Below are positions 1 through 5,284 of a DNA stretch of 5,284 nt, in pieces. The first letter of the stretch is position 1. Every line of letters begins with the position of its first letter. The notes beneath the pieces were generated by a model. It saw only the letters and a list, made by a program, of their open reading frames with translations, was not told where the DNA came from and did not search any database. The position numbers and the translations under genes are program-made. This DNA is from Candidatus Woykebacteria bacterium GWB1_45_5 (GTDB taxonomy: Bacteria; Patescibacteriota; Microgenomatia; Woykebacterales; RBG-16-39-9b), in contig MHCO01000028.1 in assembly GCA_001816645.1 (NCBI GenBank), positions 7,703-12,986 on the forward strand, in the 5' to 3' direction.

Positions 1-1501
1 CAAGCTTCATTTCCTCAAGCTCTTTTTCTTTGGAAACATCATTTATAGTAATAATTGCCCCCAAACCCACCTCGCCGCCTTCCTTGATCGAGGAGCTTGT
101 TAGATTAACAAAAAGTTGTTTGCCAAAACTAGTAGTTATCTTTAAGCCCCTCTTTTGGGTAACAATTACGTCTTTTACCAACCTCTCGCTAGGAATAAGA
201 TCTTTGCTTGTTAGTTTTTGATCACCATCAAGCATCGTCAAAACCGAACCTAGGCTTTTACTTAAAATGTCTTCACTTCCCAGACCCAACATACTTAGGG
301 CTGCTGGGTTGACAAAAATAACATTTCCGTCCAAATCCAAAGCCAACACCCCATCTACAATTGACTGCATGACGGTTGTCAGCTTGTTCCTTTCGGCGGT
401 GATATCGGTAACAAGATCACGGATTTTCCGAATATCAGTCGCCACACCCACCTCACCGTAAATGCTACCCTTGGCATCTTTAAGCACCGAGGCCGAAAAG
501 CTAACCGGAACTCTTTGGCCATCGGCGCGTAAGAGCTCTAGCTCTATACCAGCCACACTCTTTCCTTCGTGAAGTGGCCAACAGATTTTCTTCTGAAAGG
601 CTCCCCAATCATCACCCAAAAGCACTCGTGCGTGGCGGCCGAGAACCTCTCCTTTTTTATAGCCTAAAATATTTTCCACTGCATCATTGATGAACTCGAT
701 GAAGTGATCCCGGTTAAAAACAACCAAAATTTCATTCATCGTAGTGACGACGTTGGAAACCACCGTCGCCGGATTGATCACAAAAAGCTGAAATTTGAGA
801 ATAGCGTAGGCGATAAATACACTCATAACGGTGGTTAAAGGAACTGCCGCCGGGTAGATATTGAAACCTAAAATCGGCAAAAAGCCATCGGTAATGGAAC
901 CGCCGACAACCGGAACTAAAACGCCAGCGATAACAATCAGGGTTTGTGCTTTTCGTTTGATATCCTTTAGTCTCCACCAATAATGGATCAACAATCCGAG
1001 GGAAAGGATAAAAAGCCCATCTAGCCAGATAATCACGGCCCAAAACCATGGAGCCGAGGCCATACCACTGATCCAACCCCAAGCAACCCGCTCGTACGCA
1101 GAAGCAGGGATATCATGCCGAAGAATTAGACTGGTCGTCCAGGCTAGAAAGAGAAAGAAAAAGGCTGGAATAAACAAAGAGATTTGAACAGGCAGTTTAG
1201 AAGCTATGTTTTCCTTACCAACGTAGGAGAAGGCAAACAAAAGAAAGATCGGCGAGACAAATATCCAACCCGGCGCGCCAAAATCGCTCCAAAAATTCGA
1301 CGCGGCCGCTGTTGCAGAAAGATTCATCATTGTTTGCCCAATACACCAGGGAATAAGACAAATAATTGAGAGAGCAAACCAACGGTTGGCGGAAATCTCT
1401 AATCCCCGAGAAGCAATTAAATAAACCACCACAATGTTCGTCATTAAGGCCAGATACGGAAGCATGGCCCACGAATTAAATGTGAGATCAAAGATATACA
1501 T
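1..1501 (-). CDS. Membrane sensor histidine kinase with 7TM sensor and two PAS domains, 3' end outside window
   Basis: The reading frame is open for 500 codons from the ATG at 1501 and leaves the window without a stop. An in-frame TAA touches the ATG, so no earlier start exists; a GAGGG at 1516-1512 lies 10 nt upstream. About seven hydrophobic segments are visible (roughly residues 12-30, 38-56, 70-86, 99-118, 142-163, 177-196, 207-232). With the APGWIFVSPIFLLFAFSYVG stretch they resemble the HisKA_7TM (histidine kinase N-terminal 7TM) family. A first PAS domain follows (about 240-352, with NRDHFIEFINDAVENILGY), then a short helical linker and a second PAS (about 366-482, LDLDGNVIFVNPAALSMLG). 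The last visible residues, KEKELEEMKL, match the segment of the neighbouring kinase directly before its H-box, so HisKA and HATPase_c domains are expected just outside the window. The expected role is autophosphorylation at the inner membrane in response to an unknown signal; no cognate regulator is visible. Kinase identity is inferred from domain order and the paralogue. Confidence 0.9.
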   Translation of the reverse strand, partial: MYIFDLTFNSWAMLPYLALMTNIVVVYLIASRGLEISANRWFALSIICLIPWCIGQTMMNLSATAAASNFWSDFGAPGWIFVSPIFLLFAFSYVGKENIASKLPVQISLFIPAFFFLFLAWTTSLILRHDIPASAYERVAWGWISGMASAPWFWAVIIWLDGLFILSLGLLIHYWWRLKDIKRKAQTLIVIAGVLVPVVGGSITDGFLPILGFNIYPAAVPLTTVMSVFIAYAILKFQLFVINPATVVSNVVTTMNEILVVFNRDHFIEFINDAVENILGYKKGEVLGRHARVLLGDDWGAFQKKICWPLHEGKSVAGIELELLRADGQRVPVSFSASVLKDAKGSIYGEVGVATDIRKIRDLVTDITAERNKLTTVMQSIVDGVLALDLDGNVIFVNPAALSMLGLGSEDILSKSLGSVLTMLDGDQKLTSKDLIPSERLVKDVIVTQKRGLKITTSFGKQLFVNLTSSSIKEGGEVGLGAIITINDVSKEKELEEMKL

Positions 1502-1523
1502 TTAGGGCAAGCCCTCATCTATC

Positions 1524-1553
1524 ATTGTAAAACTACTTGCGAGAAAAAGTAAA
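1524..1553 (-). promoter_or_regulatory. Possible promoter for the second kinase gene
   Basis: On the minus strand the gap between the kinase genes contains TTTACT (1553-1548; 4 of 6 matches to the -35 consensus), an 18-bp spacer, and TACAAT (1529-1524; 5 of 6 matches to the -10 consensus). A start of transcription near 1517 would leave a leader of about 16 nt containing the GAGGG ribosome site. The -35 match is modest and the gap is AT-rich, so chance is a real possibility. Co-transcription with the upstream kinase is equally plausible. Confidence 0.3.
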
Positions 1554-1555
1554 CA

Positions 1556-3289
1556 TCAAGTTTGTTTTTTGGCGAAAAGAGCTACTTTCGTACCTGCATC
1601 TTTGGTTTTAGATTTTACTGGCAGAGCAAACGAAAAAGTGCTTCCTACCCCAAGCTCGCTCTCAACCCAGATCCGCCCCTTGTGCATCTCGATAATTGAT
1701 TTAGCAATATAAAGACCAAGACCGGTTCCTTTCGAGCCTTGTTCCAACACCCCAGAGACCCGGAAGAACTTGGTAAAAAGGTGGGGTAAGGCTTCTTTGG
1801 GAATCCCCACGCCAGTGTCTTTAACCCAAGTGACAATTTCCTTATCCTTAAGCTTCGTACCCAACCAGATACGGCCGCCGGGCTTAGTGTGGGTAATCGC
1901 GTTGGAGATAAGGTTTGTTACTACCTCACCAACTCGGAATTTATCAATTGTTAACTTTGGCAGTTTATCAGTAATTTTCACTTCCAGCTTTAAGCCTTTT
2001 TGACCGGCCTGCGACTTAAATTCAGCAACGACTTCTTGCAGCAGAACCGACCAATCGGTCTCTTTCATATCTAGTTTTAGCGTCTGCAATTCAATTCCGG
2101 AAATTAACAAAAGATTTTCCACCAAAGCCGATAAATTAGTCGTTGAAACAAAACTTTTCTCAAGCCAAGAGCGCTCTTCTGGCTTTAGTTTCTTGGTCAC
2201 CTCTTCCATCAAAATCGAAAGGTAGCCACGGATAGCGGTTAGGGGAGTCCGAAGCTCATGGGCGGCGATGGAAACAAAATCAAGTTTCATTTGTTCTAGG
2301 CTTTTTTCTTCGGAAATATCTTGAAATATACAAATACAACCAATCCCTAAGTCTTTACCTTCTTTAATCTCTGTTGCCGTCAAACGCAACCAGCGCTCTT
2401 TACTATTAGTGGTAAATTTCAGGTCTTTTGCTGCTAAAACAACTCTGTCTTTTTCGATGTCGTCAAGCGAAAAAAATTCTTCTGCTTTAATCCTTTTGCT
2501 GCCGTCGAACGCGGAAAAAATTTTATCAAAATCCTTACCGATCACCTCTTGGTCAATCACACCTAAAATATTTTCGGCCGCTTTATTCAAAAAAATCAAT
2601 CGTCTTTCTCGATCTAAAACGAAAATACCATCACTGACCGAAGTAACAATGGCGCGAAGTTTGTTTTGCTCACCAATTGCCTCGGTTGCTTTTTCCTTTA
2701 AATGTTCGGTAAGAACCCGTTTTCCCGAAACTTCTTGGGCTAGATCTTTAGCCACGACGTAATTCAAAACCGTCGCGAAAACTGCTACCAGTGGTACAAT
2801 AACCATCTGCGCTGTAAAACCAACTTCGTAAAACCCAAAAAAATGCGGGGTCAAAAAAGCAACGGTAAGTAAGTACAAACTCACTGCTTCAATACTCTCA
2901 ACCACAATTGCTCCCGCCGGCAAATATAAAGAACCGGCGATCAAAGTGAGGATATAAACAAACCAGAATGGGCTCTCAATCCCACCAGTTAGAAAAATCG
3001 CAATGGTGGCGAAAAGGTGATCACCCAAACTAAGAAGGAAGTTTTTTTGCTTAAAGGTGTAGCGGAAGTCGCCTGTTCTTTTTTCAAAAGGTAAAAGTCG
3101 GTAAGCGACAAATGTCACTGCTCCAACCGCGACCACCAACAGTGTGAAACCCAACCGGTGAACCGGCACCCCTAGAGGGAGAAAAGTGACTAAGTAACTA
3201 GCAACAAGTATTGCCCAACTAATCGCTTCAAAAAAACGCTCGTATCTTCTTAATCTTTCAGTTTCCTGCGGGTAGTTATCTAAGAGCAT
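1556..3289 (-). CDS. Membrane PAS-domain sensor histidine kinase with RegB-like six-helix sensor
   Basis: This is a complete 577-residue kinase. Six hydrophobic segments occur at about residues 21-40, 46-66, 85-101, 107-128, 133-150 and 160-179. The loop after the third holds GGIESPF (102-108), close to the GGxxNPF quinone-site heptapeptide of RegB/PrrB. A charged helical linker (180-208) leads to one PAS domain (about 209-325, RRLIFLNKAAENILGV). The HisKA domain has phospho-acceptor His344 in AAHELRTPL. The HATPase_c domain shows the N box (EVVTNLISNAITH, Asn459 and Asn463), G1 box (DTGVGIP, 491-497), F box (LFTKFF, 504-509) and G2 box (GTGLGL, 521-526). All residues needed for autokinase activity appear present, and the HELRT pattern fits phosphatase activity too. 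The tail (560-577) is lysine-rich. The only cysteines are 318 and 320, inside the PAS; the RegB redox cysteine beside the H-box is absent. The ATG at 3289 is the only plausible start, with a poorly spaced AAGG before it. The signal and the partner regulator are unknown. Confidence 0.96.
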   Translation of the reverse strand: MLLDNYPQETERLRRYERFFEAISWAILVASYLVTFLPLGVPVHRLGFTLLVVAVGAVTFVAYRLLPFEKRTGDFRYTFKQKNFLLSLGDHLFATIAIFLTGGIESPFWFVYILTLIAGSLYLPAGAIVVESIEAVSLYLLTVAFLTPHFFGFYEVGFTAQMVIVPLVAVFATVLNYVVAKDLAQEVSGKRVLTEHLKEKATEAIGEQNKLRAIVTSVSDGIFVLDRERRLIFLNKAAENILGVIDQEVIGKDFDKIFSAFDGSKRIKAEEFFSLDDIEKDRVVLAAKDLKFTTNSKERWLRLTATEIKEGKDLGIGCICIFQDISEEKSLEQMKLDFVSIAAHELRTPLTAIRGYLSILMEEVTKKLKPEERSWLEKSFVSTTNLSALVENLLLISGIELQTLKLDMKETDWSVLLQEVVAEFKSQAGQKGLKLEVKITDKLPKLTIDKFRVGEVVTNLISNAITHTKPGGRIWLGTKLKDKEIVTWVKDTGVGIPKEALPHLFTKFFRVSGVLEQGSKGTGLGLYIAKSIIEMHKGRIWVESELGVGSTFSFALPVKSKTKDAGTKVALFAKKQT

Positions 3290-3296
3290 TACCTTA

Positions 3297-3325
3297 ATGA
3301 TTCCAAATTAGCTTCCAATTGTCAA
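3297..3325 (-). promoter_or_regulatory. Possible promoter between glyA and the first kinase gene
   Basis: The minus strand carries a perfect TTGACA (3325-3320), a 17-bp spacer, and AATCAT (3302-3297; 4 of 6 matches to TATAAT). Transcription would begin about 7 nt further on, near 3290, which is almost exactly at the ATG (3289). The message would then be leaderless or nearly so. This agrees with the lack of a properly spaced Shine-Dalgarno for that gene, where the AAGG is only 2 nt from the ATG. The weak -10 keeps confidence moderate. Confidence 0.4.
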
Positions 3326-3337
3326 CCCAGTGAGTAG

Positions 3338-4573
3338 TCAAGGAACGGGGAACCTTGTTGTAAGTAATTTTATTTGTCCAGCAATCTCTTTCAACTTTTT
3401 TTCTTGGGCTCTATTTCCAATAATATCAGCGATTAAATTGCCGATTTTTTCCATTTCTTTTTCTTTCATTCCGCGGGTGGTTACTGCTGGTGTACCCAGA
3501 CGAATGCCACTAGTCACAAATGGTTTTCTGGTTTCGCGGGGGACAGTATTTTTGTTTACAACGATTCCACATCTATTCAAAGCTTCTTGAACTTCTTTTC
3601 CTGTTGGTCCTTTCTCACCGAAATCAACGAGCATCAAGTGCGTGTCTGTACCACCGCTTACTAAACGAAGGTTGTTTTTTGATAAAAAACTAGCCAGTAC
3701 TTTGGCGTTTTTAACAATTTGTACTCCGTATTTTTTAAATGAAGCAGTCGATGCTTCCTTTAAAGCGACGGCTATTGCTGCGGTAGTATTGTCATGTGGT
3801 CCGCCTTGAAGACCAGGAAAGACGGTTTTGTCAATTTTTTGAGCCAGTTCTTCATTATTCGTCATAATTATCGCGCCCCGCGGGCCACGAAGGGTCTTGT
3901 GAGTAGTAGTCGTAACTACATCAGCAACACCAACTGGACTAGTATGAACGCCGGCGACAATCAGACCCGCAATGTGAGCGATGTCGGCTAAAAGATAGGC
4001 GCCAACACTGTCAGCTACTTCGCGGAATTTTTTCCAGGGAACTATTCTCGGGTAAGCAGTAAAGCCGCAAACAATGATCTTGGGACGATGCTTTTTTGCC
4101 AGTTTAGCCACCTCATTAAAGTCAATTAGCTCCGTTTTTGGATCAACGGTATAGGAAACTGCGTTGAACAGCTTACCGGAAAAACTAACCGGCGAGCCGT
4201 GGGTAAGATGCCCACCACTTACCAAAGACATACCCATAATCGTGTCGCCAACTTCTGCCAAAGCTAGGTAAGCAGCCATGTTGGCGGGGGATCCAGAAAG
4301 CCCCTGGACATTAGCAAAACCCACACCGAAAAGCTTTTTTGCGCGCTCAATCGCCAGGCTTTCAACTTCATCAACAAACTTATTTCCGGCGTAATATCTT
4401 TTGAACGGATAGCCCTCAGAATATTTATTGGTAAAAACAGATCCCAGGGCTTCGCGAACAGCCCTTGAAGTGTAATTTTCAGAAGGGATAAGATTGATAT
4501 CTTGTCTTTGCCGCTTTTCCTCTTTTTTAATTAACTCCGCAACTTTCTTATCAACGTCTTTTAGACTTTTCAT
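3338..4573 (-). CDS. glyA: Serine hydroxymethyltransferase
   Basis: This PLP enzyme interconverts serine plus tetrahydrofolate with glycine plus 5,10-methylene-tetrahydrofolate, supplying glycine and one-carbon units in the cytoplasm. The 411 residues are close to the usual bacterial length (E. coli, 417). Family landmarks are in order: NLIPSENYTS (27-36), TNKYSEGYP then KRYYAGN (48-64), SGGHLTHGSP (109-118), LLADIAHIAGL with Asp187 expected to hold the PLP nitrogen, and VVTTTTHKTLRGPRG with Lys216 as the Schiff-base lysine. FPGLQGGPH (242-250) and SGIRLGTPAVTTRG, with Arg348 expected to bind the substrate carboxylate, follow. All key residues are kept, so the enzyme should be active. YPFKRYYAGN replaces the YPGKRYYGG of E. 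coli. The ATG at 4573 fits the family N-terminus; a weak GGTAGG lies 10 nt upstream. I found no convincing promoter between the upstream terminator and this start. The gene leads a possible three-gene unit with the two kinases, but nothing links their functions. Confidence 0.98.
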   Translation of the reverse strand: MKSLKDVDKKVAELIKKEEKRQRQDINLIPSENYTSRAVREALGSVFTNKYSEGYPFKRYYAGNKFVDEVESLAIERAKKLFGVGFANVQGLSGSPANMAAYLALAEVGDTIMGMSLVSGGHLTHGSPVSFSGKLFNAVSYTVDPKTELIDFNEVAKLAKKHRPKIIVCGFTAYPRIVPWKKFREVADSVGAYLLADIAHIAGLIVAGVHTSPVGVADVVTTTTHKTLRGPRGAIIMTNNEELAQKIDKTVFPGLQGGPHDNTTAAIAVALKEASTASFKKYGVQIVKNAKVLASFLSKNNLRLVSGGTDTHLMLVDFGEKGPTGKEVQEALNRCGIVVNKNTVPRETRKPFVTSGIRLGTPAVTTRGMKEKEMEKIGNLIADIIGNRAQEKKLKEIAGQIKLLTTRFPVP

Positions 4574-4634
4574 TTTCTAAAAACCTACCATAAAAAACTT
4601 CGTTTGACAAGAAAACAAATAGCTAACCACCTTA

Positions 4635-4672
4635 AAGGCCAGGCCTTAAATCAAGTTCAAAGGCCTGGCCTT
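4635..4672. repeat. Perfect 13-bp inverted repeat made of two copies of a palindrome, in the glyA leader
   Basis: AAGGCCAGGCCTT (4635-4647) and AAGGCCTGGCCTT (4660-4672) are exact reverse complements separated by 12 nt. Each arm is itself a palindrome, AAGGCC/GGCCTT around one central base, so the pair also reads as two direct copies of AAGGCCWGGCCTT with centres 25 bp apart. The first copy extends to 19 bp (4632-4650) with one mismatch. The element is GC-rich inside an AT-rich leader. Neither strand has a T-run directly after it, so it is not a standard intrinsic terminator. It could be an operator for a dimeric regulator, a leader RNA hairpin, or a REP-like repeat. Confidence 0.85.
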
Positions 4673-4683
4673 GAGTCACGAAT

Positions 4684-4742
4684 TTTCAAAGAAAAAGAAA
4701 AGACCGCCTTCGTCTTACCTGGTGGGTAAGCTTCCAGCGGTC
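4684..4742 (-). terminator. Intrinsic terminator of the 61-residue gene
   Basis: Read on the minus strand, GACCGC (4742-4737) pairs with GCGGTC (4707-4702), and inside it CTTACC (4730-4725) pairs with GGTAAG (4719-4714) around a 5-nt loop. A symmetric 6-by-6 purine-rich internal loop separates the two stems. A T-rich tract broken only by single C residues follows directly (4701-4688). It lies about 20 nt past the stop of the small gene and separates that unit from glyA. Confidence 0.8.
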
Positions 4743-4762
4743 CCGAACTCCTGAACATCTCA

Positions 4763-4948
4763 TCAGGGATAATCCTGGAGTTCACAGGCGTTCACGCAGG
4801 TAAGGCGAGTGTCGGGATACGGCTTCTTCCCGCCCTCTGACCCAACCTTACAGCGAAACTTCGGCTGACCACACTTGTAGCAGGTGCCTTCTGCTACTCG
4901 TGTGACAACCTTCATCACCACAATCGGTGAAAGCCGTTTTCGTTGCAA
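4763..4948 (-). CDS. Small cysteine-rich protein of unknown function, TTG start
   Basis: I do not recognise this 61-residue basic protein. After a hydrophobic-basic N-terminus (SPIVVMKVVTRVAEG) it has five cysteines: Cys23 and Cys26 (CYKC), Cys33, then Cys51 and Cys55 (CVNAC). The CxxC plus CxxxC spacing could bind zinc or another metal, like a small zinc-ribbon, but no named family is evident and metal binding is inference. There is no convincing signal peptide or membrane helix. Although the start codon is TTG, GGGAGG (4960-4955) sits 6 nt before it, whereas the in-frame ATG at codon 12 has no ribosome site. A consensus promoter lies just upstream and a terminator just downstream, so this looks like an independent, probably well-expressed unit. 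That compact signal set argues that the ORF is real despite its size. Its GC content looks higher than that of glyA and the kinases. Confidence 0.75.
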   Translation of the reverse strand: MQRKRLSPIVVMKVVTRVAEGTCYKCGQPKFRCKVGSEGGKKPYPDTRLTCVNACELQDYP

Positions 4949-4954
4949 TGCAAA

Positions 4955-4960
4955 CCTCCC
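4955..4960 (-). promoter_or_regulatory. Strong Shine-Dalgarno that sets the TTG start
   Basis: GGGAGG on the minus strand is followed by 6 nt (TTTGCA) and then TTG at 4948. This is the best ribosome site in the window, and it selects TTG over the ATG 33 nt further downstream. Confidence 0.8.
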
Positions 4961-4983
4961 TTTGCTTTCTCCCAGTTTTGTTA

Positions 4984-5013
4984 ATTATACAACAAACCGA
5001 CCTCCAATGTCAA
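4984..5013 (-). promoter_or_regulatory. Consensus sigma-70-type promoter for the small cysteine-rich gene
   Basis: On the minus strand TTGACA (5013-5008) and TATAAT (4989-4984) both match the housekeeping consensus in all six positions, with an 18-bp spacer. Transcription should start near 4977, giving a leader of about 28 nt that contains the GGGAGG ribosome site. This is the strongest promoter-like sequence in the window. Confidence 0.85.
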
Positions 5014-5041
5014 ACCTATAGTAGTATGTCCTCCGTGTACG

Positions 5042-5079
5042 AAAAGGCCCGATTGCGTATTTCCGCACATCGAACCTTT
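5042..5079 (-). terminator. Hairpin after the upstream partial gene, probable terminator
   Basis: On the minus strand, bases 5079-5064 pair with 5057-5043 to form about 15 base pairs: AAAGG/CCTTT, two T-G wobbles, CGAT/ATCG, one bulged G (5068) and TGCG/CGCA, around a 6-nt loop. It begins 7 nt after the stop of the partial gene and lies before the next promoter, which fits a terminator. Only four T residues follow (5045-5042, three of them inside the stem), so termination may be incomplete. Confidence 0.6.
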
Positions 5080-5086
5080 ATCACTC

Positions 5087-5284
5087 TCACCCCTGCAGGG
5101 TTGGTACACCACGATAGCGCGCTGCATCCGCTACTTCTTCAGACGGGATTGATTCAGCCCACCGCTCCATCGCTTCAATTGCTAACTGAAGTTTTCCTTC
5201 CGCAGCCAGCAAAAACAGCCCCGCTGCCACACGGTCCTTCTCCAAGGCGTCGATCGCCTTGTCGATTCGATGTTGAGCCTGCCG
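5087..5284 (-). CDS. C-terminal part of an unrecognised helical protein, 5' end outside window
   Basis: The minus strand is open from the window edge for 65 codons to a TGA at 5089-5087. The visible protein begins RQAQHRIDKAIDALEKDRVA and ends ARYRGVPTLQG. It looks almost wholly alpha-helical and amphipathic, rich in Ala, Glu, Leu and Arg, with segments such as GLFLLAAEGKLQLAIEAMER that could be helix-hairpin (TPR-like) or coiled-coil in nature. I assign no function. No cysteines, membrane segments or known motifs are visible. Support comes from the clean frame, protein-like composition and the hairpin right after the stop. Its GC content looks higher than that of the glyA and kinase genes, as for the small gene next to it. 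The start and full length cannot be judged here. Confidence 0.7.
   Translation of the reverse strand, partial: RQAQHRIDKAIDALEKDRVAAGLFLLAAEGKLQLAIEAMERWAESIPSEEVADAARYRGVPTLQG

Noticed and set aside
732..1082. A 116-codon minus-strand ORF
   Set aside because: It is an alternative frame inside the second kinase, whose own frame is open throughout and codes for recognisable membrane and PAS segments.
1215..1472. An 85-codon minus-strand ORF
   Set aside because: It is an out-of-frame reading of the membrane region of the second kinase, with no ribosome site and no recognisable content.
1502..1525. Seven-codon mini-ORF ending directly before the second kinase's ATG, as a leader peptide
   Set aside because: It has no ribosome site, its first codon overlaps the possible -10 hexamer, and 7 codons in an AT-rich gap is expected by chance.
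2409..2762. A 117-codon plus-strand ORF
   Set aside because: It lies antisense to the PAS region of the first kinase, has serine-rich shadow composition and shows no start signals.
3330..3590. An 86-codon plus-strand ORF
   Set aside because: It is antisense to the well-conserved end of glyA and shows no sign of being a protein.
4604..4626. TTGACA on the plus strand ahead of glyA, as a promoter pointing toward 5284
   Set aside because: No -10-like hexamer occurs 16-18 bp downstream, and there is no plus-strand gene for it to serve.
4574..4634. A promoter or a riboswitch for glyA in its leader
   Set aside because: Hexamer pairs such as TTGTCA with TATGGT have wrong spacing (12 bp), and no known riboswitch core, such as the tandem glycine type, could be seen.
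4745..4783. GAACTCC/GGAGTTC inverted repeat across the end of the small gene as a second terminator
   Set aside because: The 7-bp stem encloses a 25-nt loop, has no T-run after it, and overlaps coding sequence; a proper terminator follows at once.

Overview
All five coding regions in this window lie on the minus strand, so transcription runs from the high-coordinate end to the low. The best guess for the source is an uncultivated bacterium of the Candidate Phyla Radiation (Patescibacteria). This rests on the style of the kinase core (DFVSIAAHELRTPLTAIRG, KGTGLGLYIAKSIIEMHKG), the GlyA variant (YPFKRYYAGN) and compact gene spacing. It is an inference by resemblance, not a proof. TGA ends several of the genes, so the UGA-glycine code of some CPR lineages is not in use.

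Layout in the order of transcription: (1) 5284-5087, the C-terminal 65 codons of an unrecognised helical protein, followed by a long hairpin that may be a terminator. (2) 5013-4743, a stand-alone unit: a consensus sigma-70-type promoter, a strong Shine-Dalgarno, a TTG-started 61-residue cysteine-rich protein, then a hairpin plus T-rich tract as terminator. (3) 4683-4574, the leader of glyA, holding two copies of a GC-rich palindrome, AAGGCCWGGCCTT, which also form a perfect 13-bp inverted repeat. (4) 4573-3338, glyA (serine hydroxymethyltransferase), complete. (5) 3289-1556, a complete membrane sensor histidine kinase with a six-helix N-terminus carrying a RegB-like GGxxSPF loop. (6) 1501-1, a second sensor kinase with a HisKA_7TM-like sensor and two PAS domains, cut by the window edge just before its phospho-acceptor domain.

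The gaps glyA/kinase 1 (48 nt) and kinase 1/kinase 2 (54 nt) show no terminator, so the three genes may be co-transcribed. Each gap also holds a possible weak promoter, so the kinases could be expressed separately. The kinases share their last PAS domain and its junction with the catalytic core but have unrelated membrane sensors, which suggests duplication plus sensor exchange. No response regulator is in the window. GlyA serves one-carbon and glycine/serine metabolism, and nothing in the sequence ties it functionally to the kinases.

I see no mobile element, CRISPR array, tRNA or rRNA. The two parts that stand out are the isolated small-gene unit and the double palindrome ahead of glyA.
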